A stretch of 64,000 bases of DNA from Larimichthys crocea. Taxonomy: Eukaryota; Chordata; Actinopteri; Sciaenidae. Below, in pieces: positions 1-12,199 of this stretch. Each line of letters starts with the position of its first letter. Positions within the stretch are counted from its first letter, which is position 1. The DNA lies in contig NC_040016.1 of NCBI RefSeq assembly GCF_000972845.2, forward strand, positions 4,732,701-4,796,700, in the 5' to 3' direction. Position numbers and translations under genes: made by a program. The notes beneath the pieces were generated by a model that had not been told where the DNA came from, made no database searches, and saw only the letters and a program-made list of their open reading frames with translations.

Positions 1-2110
1 GCTGGGCCTGTATGACCTCGTTCATCAAACTGACACCCGGCTCTGTTTCTGCTCCTCTCTGGTGTGATTCACAAGGAGAACGTGAAAAGGGAAAACAGAC
101 AGAGAAAATGGGGGGGGCAAGGAAGAAGAGAGGGAGAAAGAGACAATGGCATGTGAGGAAAAACAGGTCCACGGTCACCAATGTGGGGGAGACGAGAATT
201 GTTGTTGGAGAGAGAAAAAACACAAATGACAAGCAGAGAAGTAAATAAATGTGTGATTGAGATCACAAACAGAGAACATGGAGATGAGATAGTGAGAGAT
301 AAACAGTGACCAAGTGAAGAGCAGAGAGCGGGGCCAGAGCTGCCTCACGACGGTAATAACCAGTAAACACAGCAACAGCAAGGACATCAATTCTGCTGAA
401 CACTAGTGTGTTTAAAAATCTGTGACATGATTCAGCTATGAAGACCGCAACTTGTCCTTTGTGTTGTCGTCTTCTACAGCATGTCTTAATACACTTGCAT
501 GGCTTCTATCAAGCACTTTCTTCTCACTTACACTTGCTGTAAAACCATATCTTGTTCTTAGGCACAGATCCTGAAAATAAACACACCCCGCTGTCATCAC
601 TGAAAAACAAAAACAAAAAAGATGATAGTTTTAATACGTCAACACACCCTCACTAAATCTGTTAAAGGGGCACCCCACCCTCTTTATCTTTCCACCAATT
701 TTATGCATGAAAGTCAGTTTACTCAATCTGTGAAAACAGTTGCATAACGCCTGGAGGAGCTTTGTGAAGTCTGACAAATAACCCTGATGAGACCATTTAT
801 TAAAGAAAGCACGCATGATAAACTGAAGGTGTGGGAATTTACCACAGATGGAAGGTCTTACAAAACATAATACCAGGTTTGCACTGTGGTAAATGTAGTA
901 TTACTGTATATTTCCAAAATGTAAATAACCTTCTCACTTTGAGTTGTGAACATGGGAATTTTTACAGTCTTTACTAAATGTCAGGACATCCTGGCCTCTG
1001 CTGTTTTGATTTTAGTCATACTAACGGCGTGGTCGGTCACTCAATCCAACCAGTGGAATTCCCATCAGCTTAGCTCGCATTTGTTTTTTAGTGATAATTG
1101 CAAAGCAACTGTTAGCATGACAACACGCTGGACTAAGATGTTGACATCAAGAAGTCAGTACTGTCATTGTGAGAATGTTGGCATGTTAACACTAACATGA
1201 CAGTAGACTCTTACTAATGGATTACTTACATTTCTTTTGTCTCTAGCATGTACCTAACTTATAGGGATGGGTGTGCCTCTTTGACAAACTTTGTAATTAA
1301 AAACCTAGCTATGAGGGATCAGAGTACAAACAATTAAACTCAAACTCACCAAAATAGCAGGGTGTCCATGTAATTAAGTGCATAATTTCCAGAGGAATTA
1401 CGGTCAATGTATTTCAATCAAAACAAAGCACCACAAAAACATCTATTGAACTTAAGGCCATTTTACAAATCATTACCGAGTGGATAAATTACACAGTGGG
1501 TAGGGACAAAAAGATAATGGATGTGTTTTTGTTTCTAACAACCTTGCCTGGGTTTTGTTCTGCAGGTCTAAGTGGAGTTTAGAAGTGACACATCTTCTAA
1601 AAGTAGCTGATGTAAGCACAGACATGTAGAGGCACTGCTGGGAAACAGAACTAGCTGAGCTTGTTTAGCAGAGAAAAGAAAAAAAAAAACTCTGTTACTT
1701 GCAGCTCTGTAACGGAGCTTTGAATCACTTTGCTTTTTTTTTTTTTCCCCTAATGTGAAACTCTGAGCGAGAAAGAACGAAAGCAAGTGTGTCAGCCTGA
1801 GGGAACACCCAGCACCTCTGGCAGGTGGTGGTGTTGAGGCTTGATAAAAGTCTGGGCCTCCTGAACCCCCCCACCACCCCTCCCCTACAGGATTTAACAG
1901 CACACACAGACTTGATAACGAGTGAGCGCACACGCACGCTCGTATAACTGAACCCTGTCACCCCACAGGGTTTTCACAGTATCATCACAGCAGGATCTGC
2001 ATTTCAGTTTTGTTGTGAACACAGTGACACTGCAATAACACACACTGTAAACAAATAACTGAAGTTGTGGCAGGATGAATTCTGACTTTTATTTTGACAG
2101 TTCAAAGAAG
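1..2110. other. Intergenic DNA downstream of rbm38
   Basis: I recognise no gene here. The stretch holds a purine-rich patch (about 75-320), several short homopolymer runs, and a segment around 1060-1215 with the alternating 'gttagcatg' phrases typical of dispersed fish repeats. The open frames on both strands are short, low in complexity and match nothing I know. Confidence 0.5.
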
Positions 2111-2114
2111 AAGT

Positions 2115-3631
2115 CAAGAGGCATCTTTAAGTACAAAGTCTTTATTTTTATTCTTTTGGTATGGCTTCTTTGAAGGGACTGTATGTAAAAGACATTTTAC
2201 TGAAAAAAAAAAAAAAAAAAAAAAATCTAAAGAATTTCTGATGCAACCAGTCAAGGATCCACAAACAAGCACCTACTGTAGTTGCCGTGCACCCGGGCAA
2301 ATCCACTGACATGGTGACAGGACAGAAAAAAAAAAACCTAAACAAATACGGCACCTGTAGATCTGCAGGTATGCCTCTGCAGGTTAAATGACATCAGTGC
2401 CACAACTATAGTCATAGTAACAAAAAAAAAAAAACTATTTTAACTTAGTACCATATATAAATACCTACATATAAATATTGTAAATGTACTTGATGACTGA
2501 AAACATTTTAAAATGCTGTACATGAATGTCCTTTTGAGAGCAACAGTTTGTGACAATCTCAATGAGAAAATAATCACTGGTGTTTGATCTCAGTGTCAGC
2601 TACCTTTTAACATCGATACACAGCGCTCCTGGTCCCCCATCACCCACATACTGCATGTGATTATCTACATCCATTTGAAATCGAGACCCAAGTAAGAGAT
2701 TATTGTCGCTGACTGCTGAAAGGCCAGTTTTACAAAGGGCTCTCTGCACTTGACTCTCTGGTGGGGGAGGGAGCGCTTGAGAAATCAGGAGATTCAAAAA
2801 ATTTCTTTTAAGGCCTCTTTAATTAAAAAGAATTTTAAAAATGAAAGAAGAAAAAAAAAAAAGTGTAGTCCTGACATCACAGTCTCAAAACAATGGAGCT
2901 CCCACTGTCTTATATACTGAAACTTTCTGTTTTGTCCTTGAGGTGAAATCTCTCGTCGTCCTCCTTGTGTGAAGCTGAATGCTGGAGGTTTGTTCATGAG
3001 CCGGTGCTCTATCTGGATGGGACCACAGATAGGCTGGGGAGGCTGGCTGGCTGCCTCCCTATAAAAATCACCACCCTGCACCCCACATCTCTGACTGTCC
3101 CCCAGTGTCCTAAAGCAGCAGTGCCCTTCATATCCACTCCAGATAGTCTGGAGTGGGGAGGAAAGAGGTGTTGTCCCAGACAGCTCTCAAACAGTCATCA
3201 ATATGTACCATGGACATACAGAAGTTCCACTGAGCCAACAACATGATAACATTGATAATAATGGCATACAAACAAATATTGACAATGACATTAATACAAT
3301 AATATACAATAAAAATAATGATAATAATAATAATAATAATGATAATAAAAAAATGAAGTGTCAGCTTCTGGAAGCCCTTGGAAGCGACCACATACTTTTT
3401 GCTGTTTAGCTTCCCAAACTGAACCATGACAGTCCTCTAACCCCTCCCACCCCTTTTACCCTTTAACCAATGAGCAAACAGCTCATCCTGATCGTATAGT
3501 GCAATAGTCCCACCCTTTTTTCCTGAAAGCCCCTGCTGATGATAGCTGGGTCACCCCGTGGGGCATTTTTGCCGTCCTCTGTCGAAAAGGTCACCTCTGT
3601 CCCCTCCTCCTTCTCCGCATCCTTCACCGCC
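2115..3631 (-). other. rbm38: rbm38 3' untranslated region
   Basis: This follows the rbm38 stop codon on the minus strand. Two overlapping AATAAA signals (read on the minus strand) lie at 2141-2152, so cleavage probably falls near 2115-2130. The UTR is AU-rich and contains an ATT trinucleotide run (about 3305-3350, minus-strand sense) and several A/T homopolymers. RBM38 is known to bind AU/U-rich elements in target mRNAs, so self-binding is conceivable, but that is inference. The exact 3' end is uncertain. Confidence 0.55.
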
Positions 3632-6600
3632 TCACTGCATACGGTCCGGCTGGATGTGCTGCTGCGGGGCGTAGTGCAGGAATGCCGGAGCAGGGCCAGT
3701 GGCAGAGGGTAGGGTGGGGTGGACGGTAGCTGGAGCTGTGGCGGCAGCGGCCGGGCCTGCGGTGGCTGAGGGGCTGGTGGCGTAGCTGTAGCCCAGGAAG
3801 CCAGCAGGGGAGGCGGCGTATGGGTACTGCTGCTCAAAGGCTGCCTGGGCGTACTGGGTGTAGGCTGCGTTGTAGTCCAGGTAGGGGCTGGTGCTCACAG
3901 AGGTGGAAACCTGACTGGGCAGCACCAGACTGGGCTGCACAAAGGCTTGCGGGTAGACGTATGGCTGGGCCATCCTGTGAACAGACACAAAGACCAAACA
4001 GGGTTATTAGATAGAGGGGGTGAAGCACCAGAGCACAGACATCCCAGGGCCTGGCTTCTAATGTTTACATTGCTCCCATAGGGCAAGCATGTTGGGAATA
4101 TAAACTCTCTATAGGTGTTCTCAACTTAAACAGTTCTCACACGGATACCCACTGTTATTAAAGACTAAATAGAGGAGGTTAGGAGCCGAAGGTGACTCAA
4201 CCCCCTGTCTGTGTCAGTTAGTAAAACCTACCAAACCTGTTAGGTAGGGCCTCCTGAGGTAGACAGGAGGGGAGGAGGAGGGGGGGGAATGATAGAGTCA
4301 GCCGTTACTGGCAGGTTTTCAAGCTCAGGCATCAGCAGAGTGTTTTAACAGCTGCTGCTCTTCACTCGCTGAACACACTCAAAAACACACACTCACACAC
4401 ACACACACAAAAGGGGAAGTGCATGAAGGCTGTGCAGAAGTTGCCGTCTCCTAGTTCTCGGTTTGTGAGTAAATCTCACGCAGACGATCGCAGGTGATGA
4501 TGCTAGCTGGGGGAGGTAATTGCGACGGGGGAGCTCATCAGGGTTGGGTGCCAGGTTCAGCGGGGCCTCATGGGTCAGCACTCAGATGTAGCTGATTAGA
4601 GCTGTGGGGTCTGGGGACAGTACCGTTTCTCCTTCTCTTTCGGTCTTTGCTTTGCCACTTTATCCGTGGAGAAAAGGGAAGGAGAGAGGGCTTTGGAGGA
4701 GTCTATTTTTAGTAGAAGTATCTCTCCTGTGTTGTCTAAAAGGGAGGGGATGGTTGTGGCAGACTGTGTGTAAGGGTGATGTAACTATTTTATTTTTTTT
4801 ACTAGCCTTTACTCTTTGCTTTTGGCGGAAAACATCCACACACACACCCACACACACACCCACCCATGAGACAAAGACAGGAGAGTCACAACAAATGTCA
4901 CTTTGACATATGCTCTTCAGCTGCATCTCAGTACTGATGAAAATCTTCCTTTCATGGACTGTATTTAAATTCAGTCTTAGCGCCTCCATTTTTTTTTCTT
5001 CCTACAGTTTAAAAATTGAGGAGAAGAAGCGGATCAGCAATGAGAGGCAGCCATGAAGTCAACACAGCAAAAGATGGAAGCATGCATGGATAAGGATATC
5101 ATCACGCTCTCAAACACGCACACACACCCTCGCCAATCCCCCAGCTCCTCCCAGCTCTTCCATCCACCCACCCACACACACAAACCAGTTACCACCGCAA
5201 ACCCCAAACCATGCCATAATGGGGAAAGAGTCACACCGCAATCAGCATAACCTCTTCAGTTCATATCACACAAAAAGGAAAAAGATAAAAAGCCACTCCA
5301 ATCCATCACAGCACACTGCACTGCACTCTCAAGCCATCACTGGCACCTTGGAGAGAGGCTGGCTGAGGGAGGGAGGAGAGGGGTGTGTGTGTGGTGGGCA
5401 GACATTTTCTTGTCAAACACCCCCCCCACCTCCTCGGGACTAGTCCTGTACTCTGGGCATCTTCTGATCCTTTGCTGGTACACTGGTCAGCTGGCAGCAG
5501 ACAGCAACCATGGCAGAAGGTTGGATAGGAGGATGGCAGTGATTATTGTCAGCATTAACATTAAGGTCCTTGTGTATCATGAAGTCAGTACAGGGATCTG
5601 TTGAAAAAGGACTAGGGGAGTACAGATATGTGTAATATGAACATAAAATTATAAAGAGCAGGGCTGGTGACAGCTTTAGCTAAGAAACCTGCATGAATGT
5701 TCTGTTTTTTCCCAACGTGAGGAGAACATTTCAGACAACAGTGTAGTGGAAATGTGTAAAAGAGGCTCATCCAGCCACTGAAGGAGAGAGAGAACGTGAG
5801 AGACAGAAAACTGGACAACAGTGGCATGTAACGAGTAAGCATAAGCAAACTAATGTAACCCCCCCCACCCATGAGCGCAATCTATGTTTTGTGCTCACAG
5901 TGCTATTGAGCTGCTTTACAAAGAGGCATTCATTCTCACACACGGCTTTCAAACATGACCGTATACATGAGCGCTGTGGGGCATATGTGCTTTTACTCGC
6001 ATCGTGTATAATGAGCCTGACTTCTCTGCAGCCACCTTAGCACTGTGTCGCCACAGGCAATTTGCCTTAATCCAGGCTCGAAACCAAGTGACCCTGTGTA
6101 AGTAAAGTGGAATAAAAAATGTAAATAATGTAAGCCTGCAGGGAGCCGCGGAGAGACAAAGCACTGCCCAAGTACATATTTGGTGTGCACAGAGATGGAG
6201 ATCTGCTGCAATTCTAGCTTCGATTAAAAAAAAAAAAAGAAGACAGAAGAGGGATGGGGATCGGGTCAAGCTTAGAACAGTATTGAGCTCCTGGGGCCAC
6301 AGAGATGCCAAGTGGATTGTGGGACAATGGCAGGGAAATAAGGCCAACGGCAAGAAGATCATAGGTCAGCTGATTTTGTGCTGACGGCCAATCTTTGTGT
6401 GTTTGACATCGTGCCACTCGGTGGATAGCAGGCTGAGACACTGAACATGCTCGCCAGAAAACATTTGAGAAATATTACAAATGCAGGCTGAAGTAATCAT
6501 CGTGATCATGAAGGCCAGTTAATGAGCTAATGTGAAAAGCCTGGGAGATAATCACACCAAGCAGCTAAATATCTCTATACGATAACACGGATGACCTTCA

Positions 6601-9600
6601 GCGCATGACTCACCGCGAGACAAAGTGTGAAAGCAGATGGGACTGGACTGGGTGGGGGGGAATTAAACAACACCTTACAATACTTGTAAGAGGACTTGAT
6701 ATTCCTTTCTTCCCTTCCTCTTTGTCTGAGAGGATTGTGAATATTCTTTGAAAGCAGCAGGGGGAAAAAAAAAGGTGTTTTGTTTGGCACCTGTAGAGGT
6801 GGGTTTCCAAGGGAGCACACAGCCTCATTAAGCATTAGTCCCAGAATACACCAAAAAAAAAAAACCTCCCCCACAATCTCCTCTTTAACCCCCCTCCCTA
6901 CCCTCCCCCCTGTCTCACAGAGGTGTCAGTTTTCAGCGCCTCTATCTGACACACTGGTAGTGGAAGCACTTTAATGAGAGAGGTGAAAACTGGCGCTAAA
7001 AAGGAGTAAGAGGAGTAAAAGGGATGCATATGACGTGGGAGAGTAAAGGGAGGTGATGCATGACAGGAGACAAATCTGCAAGCACACCAGCAACTCCTCC
7101 CCGGCCCATCCAAACAATGTCCCTGGCCTCAGTGACCCACTCTGGCCCTCACAGTCCACATCATCTGCTGACCACAGCTATACACACAGCTGTGAGTCCA
7201 AACCAGCACACCACCGCTACATGCAATGCTCCAGCACGGTTCGAAATCCTACTTCAGACCATGTCCTCGCGCCATATGTTGTCAAGGGGTTTGAGGGGGA
7301 GGGGGGTTATGAGAGGCTGAGAGAAAAGCCACTTGTATGCTCGACATCTTAGGGAGGCCTGCGTCTGTCACCCGCCATACAGAGGAACCTCAGAGGGAAC
7401 GGACAGGTGCTCCATGCGCCTTCGTCTCTGGGGTGGTGGTCATGGGAGATTAAGGGGGTGTAAAAGGCTGTAATACGAGCCAGCACCTGTCAGGCACATG
7501 CCTCAAAGCTGCGCTGCGCTGTGCTCCACATCTCAAAACCCCTCCGGGTTTCGGTGCCATGCATGCTCACAATGCTAGCAGGAGTGTGGACATTGGTGTC
7601 CTCCTTAAGGTCTCTGAACATGCTGGGACATGGCCCTAATGGACCCTGAGATTCATCATGAGATCTTACAAGGATATATATGGTTGATTTAACTTCTTCT
7701 AACCTTCAAAACCAAATGCTTTGTTATTATGTCCATGTCCCTGTGGACAGTCCTGGGATTTCCATTCCACACTTCCTCTGTCTGTACAGGGCTGCAATTA
7801 CTGATTACTTCATTATATGTTGATCTGCACATTATGTTTTCAAATGATTGATTTAATTATTTACTTCATAAAATGTCAGAAAAGAATAAATTCTAATTCA
7901 TTTTTTAGCTCAAATCTGATCATATATCTCTGGCTGCAACTTTCAATAACAATAATTTGCTGATAATTTCTTTCAAATAATGGATTTAGCCTATAAAACA
8001 TCAGAAAACTGCTGGTTGTGGACCAACAGTTTACAAAAATAGAGAAAAGGGAGTGAGGAGGGAAAAATAAAGGAGGGAGAAGCAGCTCGTTTATGTTCAT
8101 GTTCTCATGTTGATGCTTGATAAATGACTTACAGAATTAACTGATGGTCAAAACAGCTTTTGACTGACTAAACAAATCAACCATTTGTTTCAGCATCATT
8201 CATATCTATATGATAAATATACATCTGCACCATAAACATGTGTGTATTTGTTAATTCATTTGCATTTCTACACGCGCCCATGTGTCAAAGTCACAAACCC
8301 ACTGTAGTTGGGAGTTGGCAGTATTTTAATCTTACAGACAGATCCGAGATTTGTGTGTGTACAATGTGTTGGTGAGGGATGAATTCTGGGAGCTGTAGGG
8401 GGTAAGAAGAGTCATTACTGCAGTGAAATGCTCATTAGCTGCTCAGCAGACCGTGCCTCCTAGATGCTGCTCAGGCTGTTTCTACAACACAGCCACTTCT
8501 CGGTAGCCTTCTCAGTGTCAGAGCCCACTCAGGCAGGTACACGAGTCAAGAGGCCCCTGACAGAAGCCAGCAAGTGAGTCACACATTCACCTCTGGAATG
8601 CTCTTCTATTGCCACAGATATGTGAACCATCTCTCAGCCCTCCCAGCCCTACAAAACTCAAATATGCTAATAGGCTACTTCAGGAGTTGCATGTGGACAC
8701 AGAAACTGACATGTACTTTCTAGAGGCCATGTTTGTCAAAGAAATAGTAGCCTAGTGGTGCCCCACAGAGAGGAATACAAGAGAATACAACAAGCACCCA
8801 CTCCCGCTCACTTACCCATACTGCCTCTGGATGAGCGCCGGGTGAATGGGCTGTACTCCGATGGATATGCCTGGAAGATAGGAGGTCGGCTGTCAGACAC
8901 ACACATTTGCATTTACAGAGGAGGAGGACTGGAGAACAATACACAGAGGGCACGGAGAGACAGAGGCAGTGCCTGTTTCAAATCTACCACAAATGGAACA
9001 ACAGTTTCAAATGCGCAAGAAGCAGCAAAACATGCATGCGTTTGAAAAACTGAATGTTATAATGTTGCACATTAACAATGCGGACGGTAGTCTCTTACAT
9101 CCCCCAGGGAACAGGACAGTAAAACAAGGAAGTTTGTGTTAAATGAGCCGTTTCTCCATTTCAGAGATATCCTCATTCCACTGATTTTTTTAATGGTTTA
9201 AAGTTATGAATTCATCTCCTATGACACCCAAACGACTATTAGTTAATTAGAGTGGAAGCACTATTGCCTCCATGATATCAGAAATGATGCATTTGATGTG
9301 TGAAACATGTATCTCACCTGTCTGTATGCTGCGGGGTTTGGCACCCAGGTAGGCCAGGTTGACATTGGCCTTCCTGCCATCGATTATGGGGTTGGGATCC
9401 TTGCAGGCTCTCTCTGCTGCTCCTCGGTCTGTCATTGTCACCTGATGACAGAGTGAGACTTGTCAACAAGGTCTCACAAGACAATAAATCATTGTCTTGT
9501 GTAACAAACAGATGGTGGCATGGCATCCCAAGCTGGTTATACATCAACTATTAAAGCAAAGTAAAAAAACAAAAAACAAAAAAACAGTTGAAATGCATAA

Positions 9601-10994
9601 AAAATGTATCAGTTGGTCCTATCAGAAACCTGCCTACATGTTTTCCACTGTTTCCCGGTTTCTGTTGCTCACAAGACGACGGACGAAGGGAAACCACAAA
9701 CAAAGCACAATGATAAGCTTTGAAAACTGCCCACAGCAGCGGTTGCCAGCCACTTGATTGCCACTCAACCATGGGCAGACCTGCTGAAATATGGATCTGG
9801 GAAGAGCAACAAGGAGCTTATCCAATTAGGGACAAAATATTAAGGAGATTGGTATTAGTCCACCCCTCCTCTCTCCCTCCTGGCATTAGACGAGCCCTTC
9901 TGTTTTGATTGCCACATTCTGCCAACTCAGAGGGTTCAGTCACCTCGGCGTGTGGACTGAGCAGTGAATGTAGGCCATGGTTTACTTTGTTTTAAGAGGA
10001 CTGTTTTTTTTTTTTTCCCCTTTTGCCTCTTCATTGTGGAAGGATCCGGAACAAAGCCCACTCCAGGGCCTGTGTTGTGAACACACAGGAAGGAGCGAGG
10101 CTGTGTTTACACTGCGAAGAGCCTTGCTGTGGGGGGTTCTACTAATCCACCTCTGAAGTGTGTTTAGAAAAAAGGTGCGCTCAGCTTTGGGGCGCCTCCC
10201 TCCCTACCTCCCTACCTCCCTACCTCCCTCCCTCTTCTCCCCTCCTGCTGCACAAAATGTGTGTGGTGTCCAAGCCTGTTAAACCTGAAACACCGGCTTC
10301 AATATGCAGCCGTTTAATACGAGCGAGACTCTCAGGACAGCTTTCCTTGGAGTTAAGGAGCTGATGTGTAAACACTGAGAGCAATTGTCTTACAATTCTG
10401 TCTTTAGAAGTAAACATGCACACATAAGAGTTTTCCAGTCCTTCTTTGGCCTGACAGTACATTTGTGCTGATGTGTCATTGCAAGGTTCTGGTAAATATT
10501 TGCATTTCTGGTGCTGCTTCTGTTCTTTGTGTCAAAGACAGAATAACTATCTGTATCTGCCTTGAGCCAGATAAGTCAGATTGTAGTGCAGATTTAAATT
10601 AGACCAAGGGTCCTGGGATATTTTTCATTAACCTGACTTAAAGCAAGTCTGGCCAAGGATCAGGTTGTGATTAACGTACCGGCAAACAACACTTTCCCCA
10701 CTGGACGAGACTTGGTCCATGCCTTATGAACTTTTAAGCATTTTCTATGGCTTGTGTTGTCGGCAGATAAAAGATAGGATCAAAGGGGAATTTCCACATA
10801 AATGTGCACTACACTATATGAGAGAGCCAGTTTGTTGATGTTGAAATCTCTCTCTCAGCAGCCAAAGATGATGTAAATCATGTGCTACAGCCGACTTCTC
10901 CGGTCCTTGACAATAGAGGGCAGGGTGTGCAAGGTCAACCTCCCCAGTGCTCCAAAATAACCATATAAAGCAAGCAAGTAAGTAGTGCAGACGG

Positions 10995-11054
<60 letters not shown>

Positions 11055-11751
11055 AAAGGGGGGTGTGGGCTTCACTGGGTGGGTTTAGGGTTAAGGGGGA
11101 TGTGGACATGAGACATATGTTGAAATATAATCTTCTTAGTTATCCATCAACTTGTGTGATCCCTCATCCTCATTAGGCTAAAATAACCAAAGCCAGCCAT
11201 GCGAGATAAAAAAAAAAAAAACAACCCCCCACCCCAAAAAAAAACAGATGTGGTGCAATTATGCGTGTAAGCTTCAGTGGATGATTACCTTTGACATAAA
11301 TCTGAATGATTGCATACAGTAAATATAATTTAATCATAGATTCCCGCATGCAGAGAGACAGGGGAGAGACAGTAACGCATGAAATGCTCTGACATGTAGA
11401 CACTAAAAACAAGACTGTGTACAGTCCGGATCTGAGCGATACGGCGGAAATACAGTAACTAAGTAGGCTGTAATGCGGTTTAAAAGTTGTGAATGAGGAT
11501 AGACGTGTTGGTGCGTGGCTCGTCTTGTTGGTACTCACAAAGCCGTATCCTCTGGATTTACCGGTCTGTCTGTCCGTTATCACCACAGCCTCGTCAATGT
11601 CCCCAAAGGCCTCGAAGTATTTTCTCAGTGATGCATCGTTCGTGTGGTACGGCAGCCCGCCGACAAAGATTTTTGTAAAAGTAGTGTCTTTCTGAAGCGG
11701 TGTGGGATGCATGACTTCCAGAGCTCCGTTCATGAACTGATGCAGAAGCAT
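3632..11751 (-). CDS. rbm38: RNA-binding motif protein 38 (RNPC1-like)
   Basis: RBM38 binds AU/U-rich elements and controls the stability, translation and splicing of mRNAs such as p21; in mammals it is a p53 target. Minus-strand coding exons are 11751-11539, 9441-9318, 8870-8816 and 3974-3632. They sum to 735 nt, giving 244 aa (human 239). The single RRM spans about residues 24-100, with RNP2 KIFVGGLP (27-34) and RNP1 KSRGYGFV (65-72). It continues through [20 protein letters not shown], followed by [20 protein letters not shown] and a Tyr/Ala/Pro-rich tail ending QPDRMQ. The features [15 protein letters not shown] and the SIQTG segment favour RBM38 over its paralogue RBM24. The start at 11751 gives an MLLHQ N-terminus like the long human form; Met14 is an alternative start. 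The gene lies tail-to-head with rae1, as in human 20q13. Confidence 0.95.
3975..8815 (-). other. rbm38: rbm38 intron 3
   Basis: This is a large intron of about 4.8 kb between the exon ending in QRQYG and the exon starting MAQPYVYP, bounded by a consensus donor GTAAG (complement of 8811-8815) and a CAG acceptor (3975-3977). It has short CA runs (4386-4408, 4840-4865, 5118-5180), poly-A/T runs and a dispersed repeat (about 7793-8170). I see no nested coding exon in it. Confidence 0.7.
7793..8170. repeat. Degenerate interspersed repeat (teleost type)
   Basis: The segment carries phrases such as 'gctgcaattactgatta', 'ataaaatgtcagaaaa' and 'cctataaaacatcagaaaa'. From memory these characterise an abundant percomorph repeat family normally containing 'cgattaatcgattagt'. 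It appears old and broken. Family assignment is from memory only, and the borders are approximate. Confidence 0.4.
8871..9317 (-). other. rbm38: rbm38 intron 2
   Basis: This is a 447-bp phase-1 intron between the RRM-completing exon and the short [15 protein letters not shown] exon. I see nothing else in it. Confidence 0.7.
9442..11538 (-). other. rbm38: rbm38 intron 1 with CA microsatellite
   Basis: This phase-0 intron of about 2.1 kb splits the RRM at GYGF|VTMTD, the conserved position in this family. It contains a pyrimidine-rich run of CCCTACCT units (10197-10240) and a CA microsatellite (10996-11052). I see no other gene. Confidence 0.7.
10996..11052. repeat. (CA)n microsatellite
   Basis: A pure CA dinucleotide run of about 57 bp within rbm38 intron 1. 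The open frames through it encode Cys-Val or Thr-His repeats and are artefacts. Confidence 0.95.
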
Positions 11752-11990
11752 TGATCAGCCGGAGAGAAGACCAGGAGGCACGCTGAAGACTCTCTAAGCG
11801 CTTTAACAACGTCCCAGCATCAGTGAAACTAAACTTAAACACCTCGCTGTGTGTGTGTGTCTCCTCTCGTGTTGCCCTGAGCTTTAAAGTTGCAGCGACA
11901 CGATGATAAGTGTAATTCACACTGCAGGAACTCCTCCGGTCGCGTCCACACTGGTTGCTTCTTGCAGTTATGAGGAAATGTGCCGGGAGA

Positions 11991-11997
11991 CTTTATA
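11991..11997 (-). promoter_or_regulatory. rbm38: Putative rbm38 TATA box
   Basis: On the minus strand the sequence reads TATAAAG, about 240 nt upstream of the ATG at 11751. A start site near 11960-11966 would leave a 5' UTR of about 210 nt. The surrounding DNA (11990-12190) is GC-rich and contains a CCAAT motif at 12034-12038 on the plus strand. Position and composition fit a core promoter, but no transcript data are available. Confidence 0.5.
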
Positions 11998-12199
11998 CTC
12001 CGTGCTGAGGCCACGCCCTCGCAGAACTGTTGGCCAATCGGCGTGGCAGCTGAGTGCCAACTTGAGCAGCGGCTCCTCCCATTGGTCCGCCTTCCCCGGC
12101 GCGGCGCTGCACCTGCTTTTGTCCTTTACAACACAAAGAAAGCCTCAAGTACTGTACGAGAGCGCGGCTCCGCCACATGGCGCACGCTGTGATGAGGAA

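Noticed and set aside
1568..1933. 121-codon minus-strand open frame
   Set aside because: It contains poly-A/T-derived runs, has no similarity I recognise, no splice context and no neighbouring exons.
3820..4086. Open frames around the last rbm38 exon on both strands
   Set aside because: They overlap the rbm38 exon in other frames and show no family features.
7230..7260. A 'ggttcgaaatcc' string resembling a tRNA T-loop
   Set aside because: No acceptor stem, anticodon arm or D-arm can be paired around it. I take it as chance.
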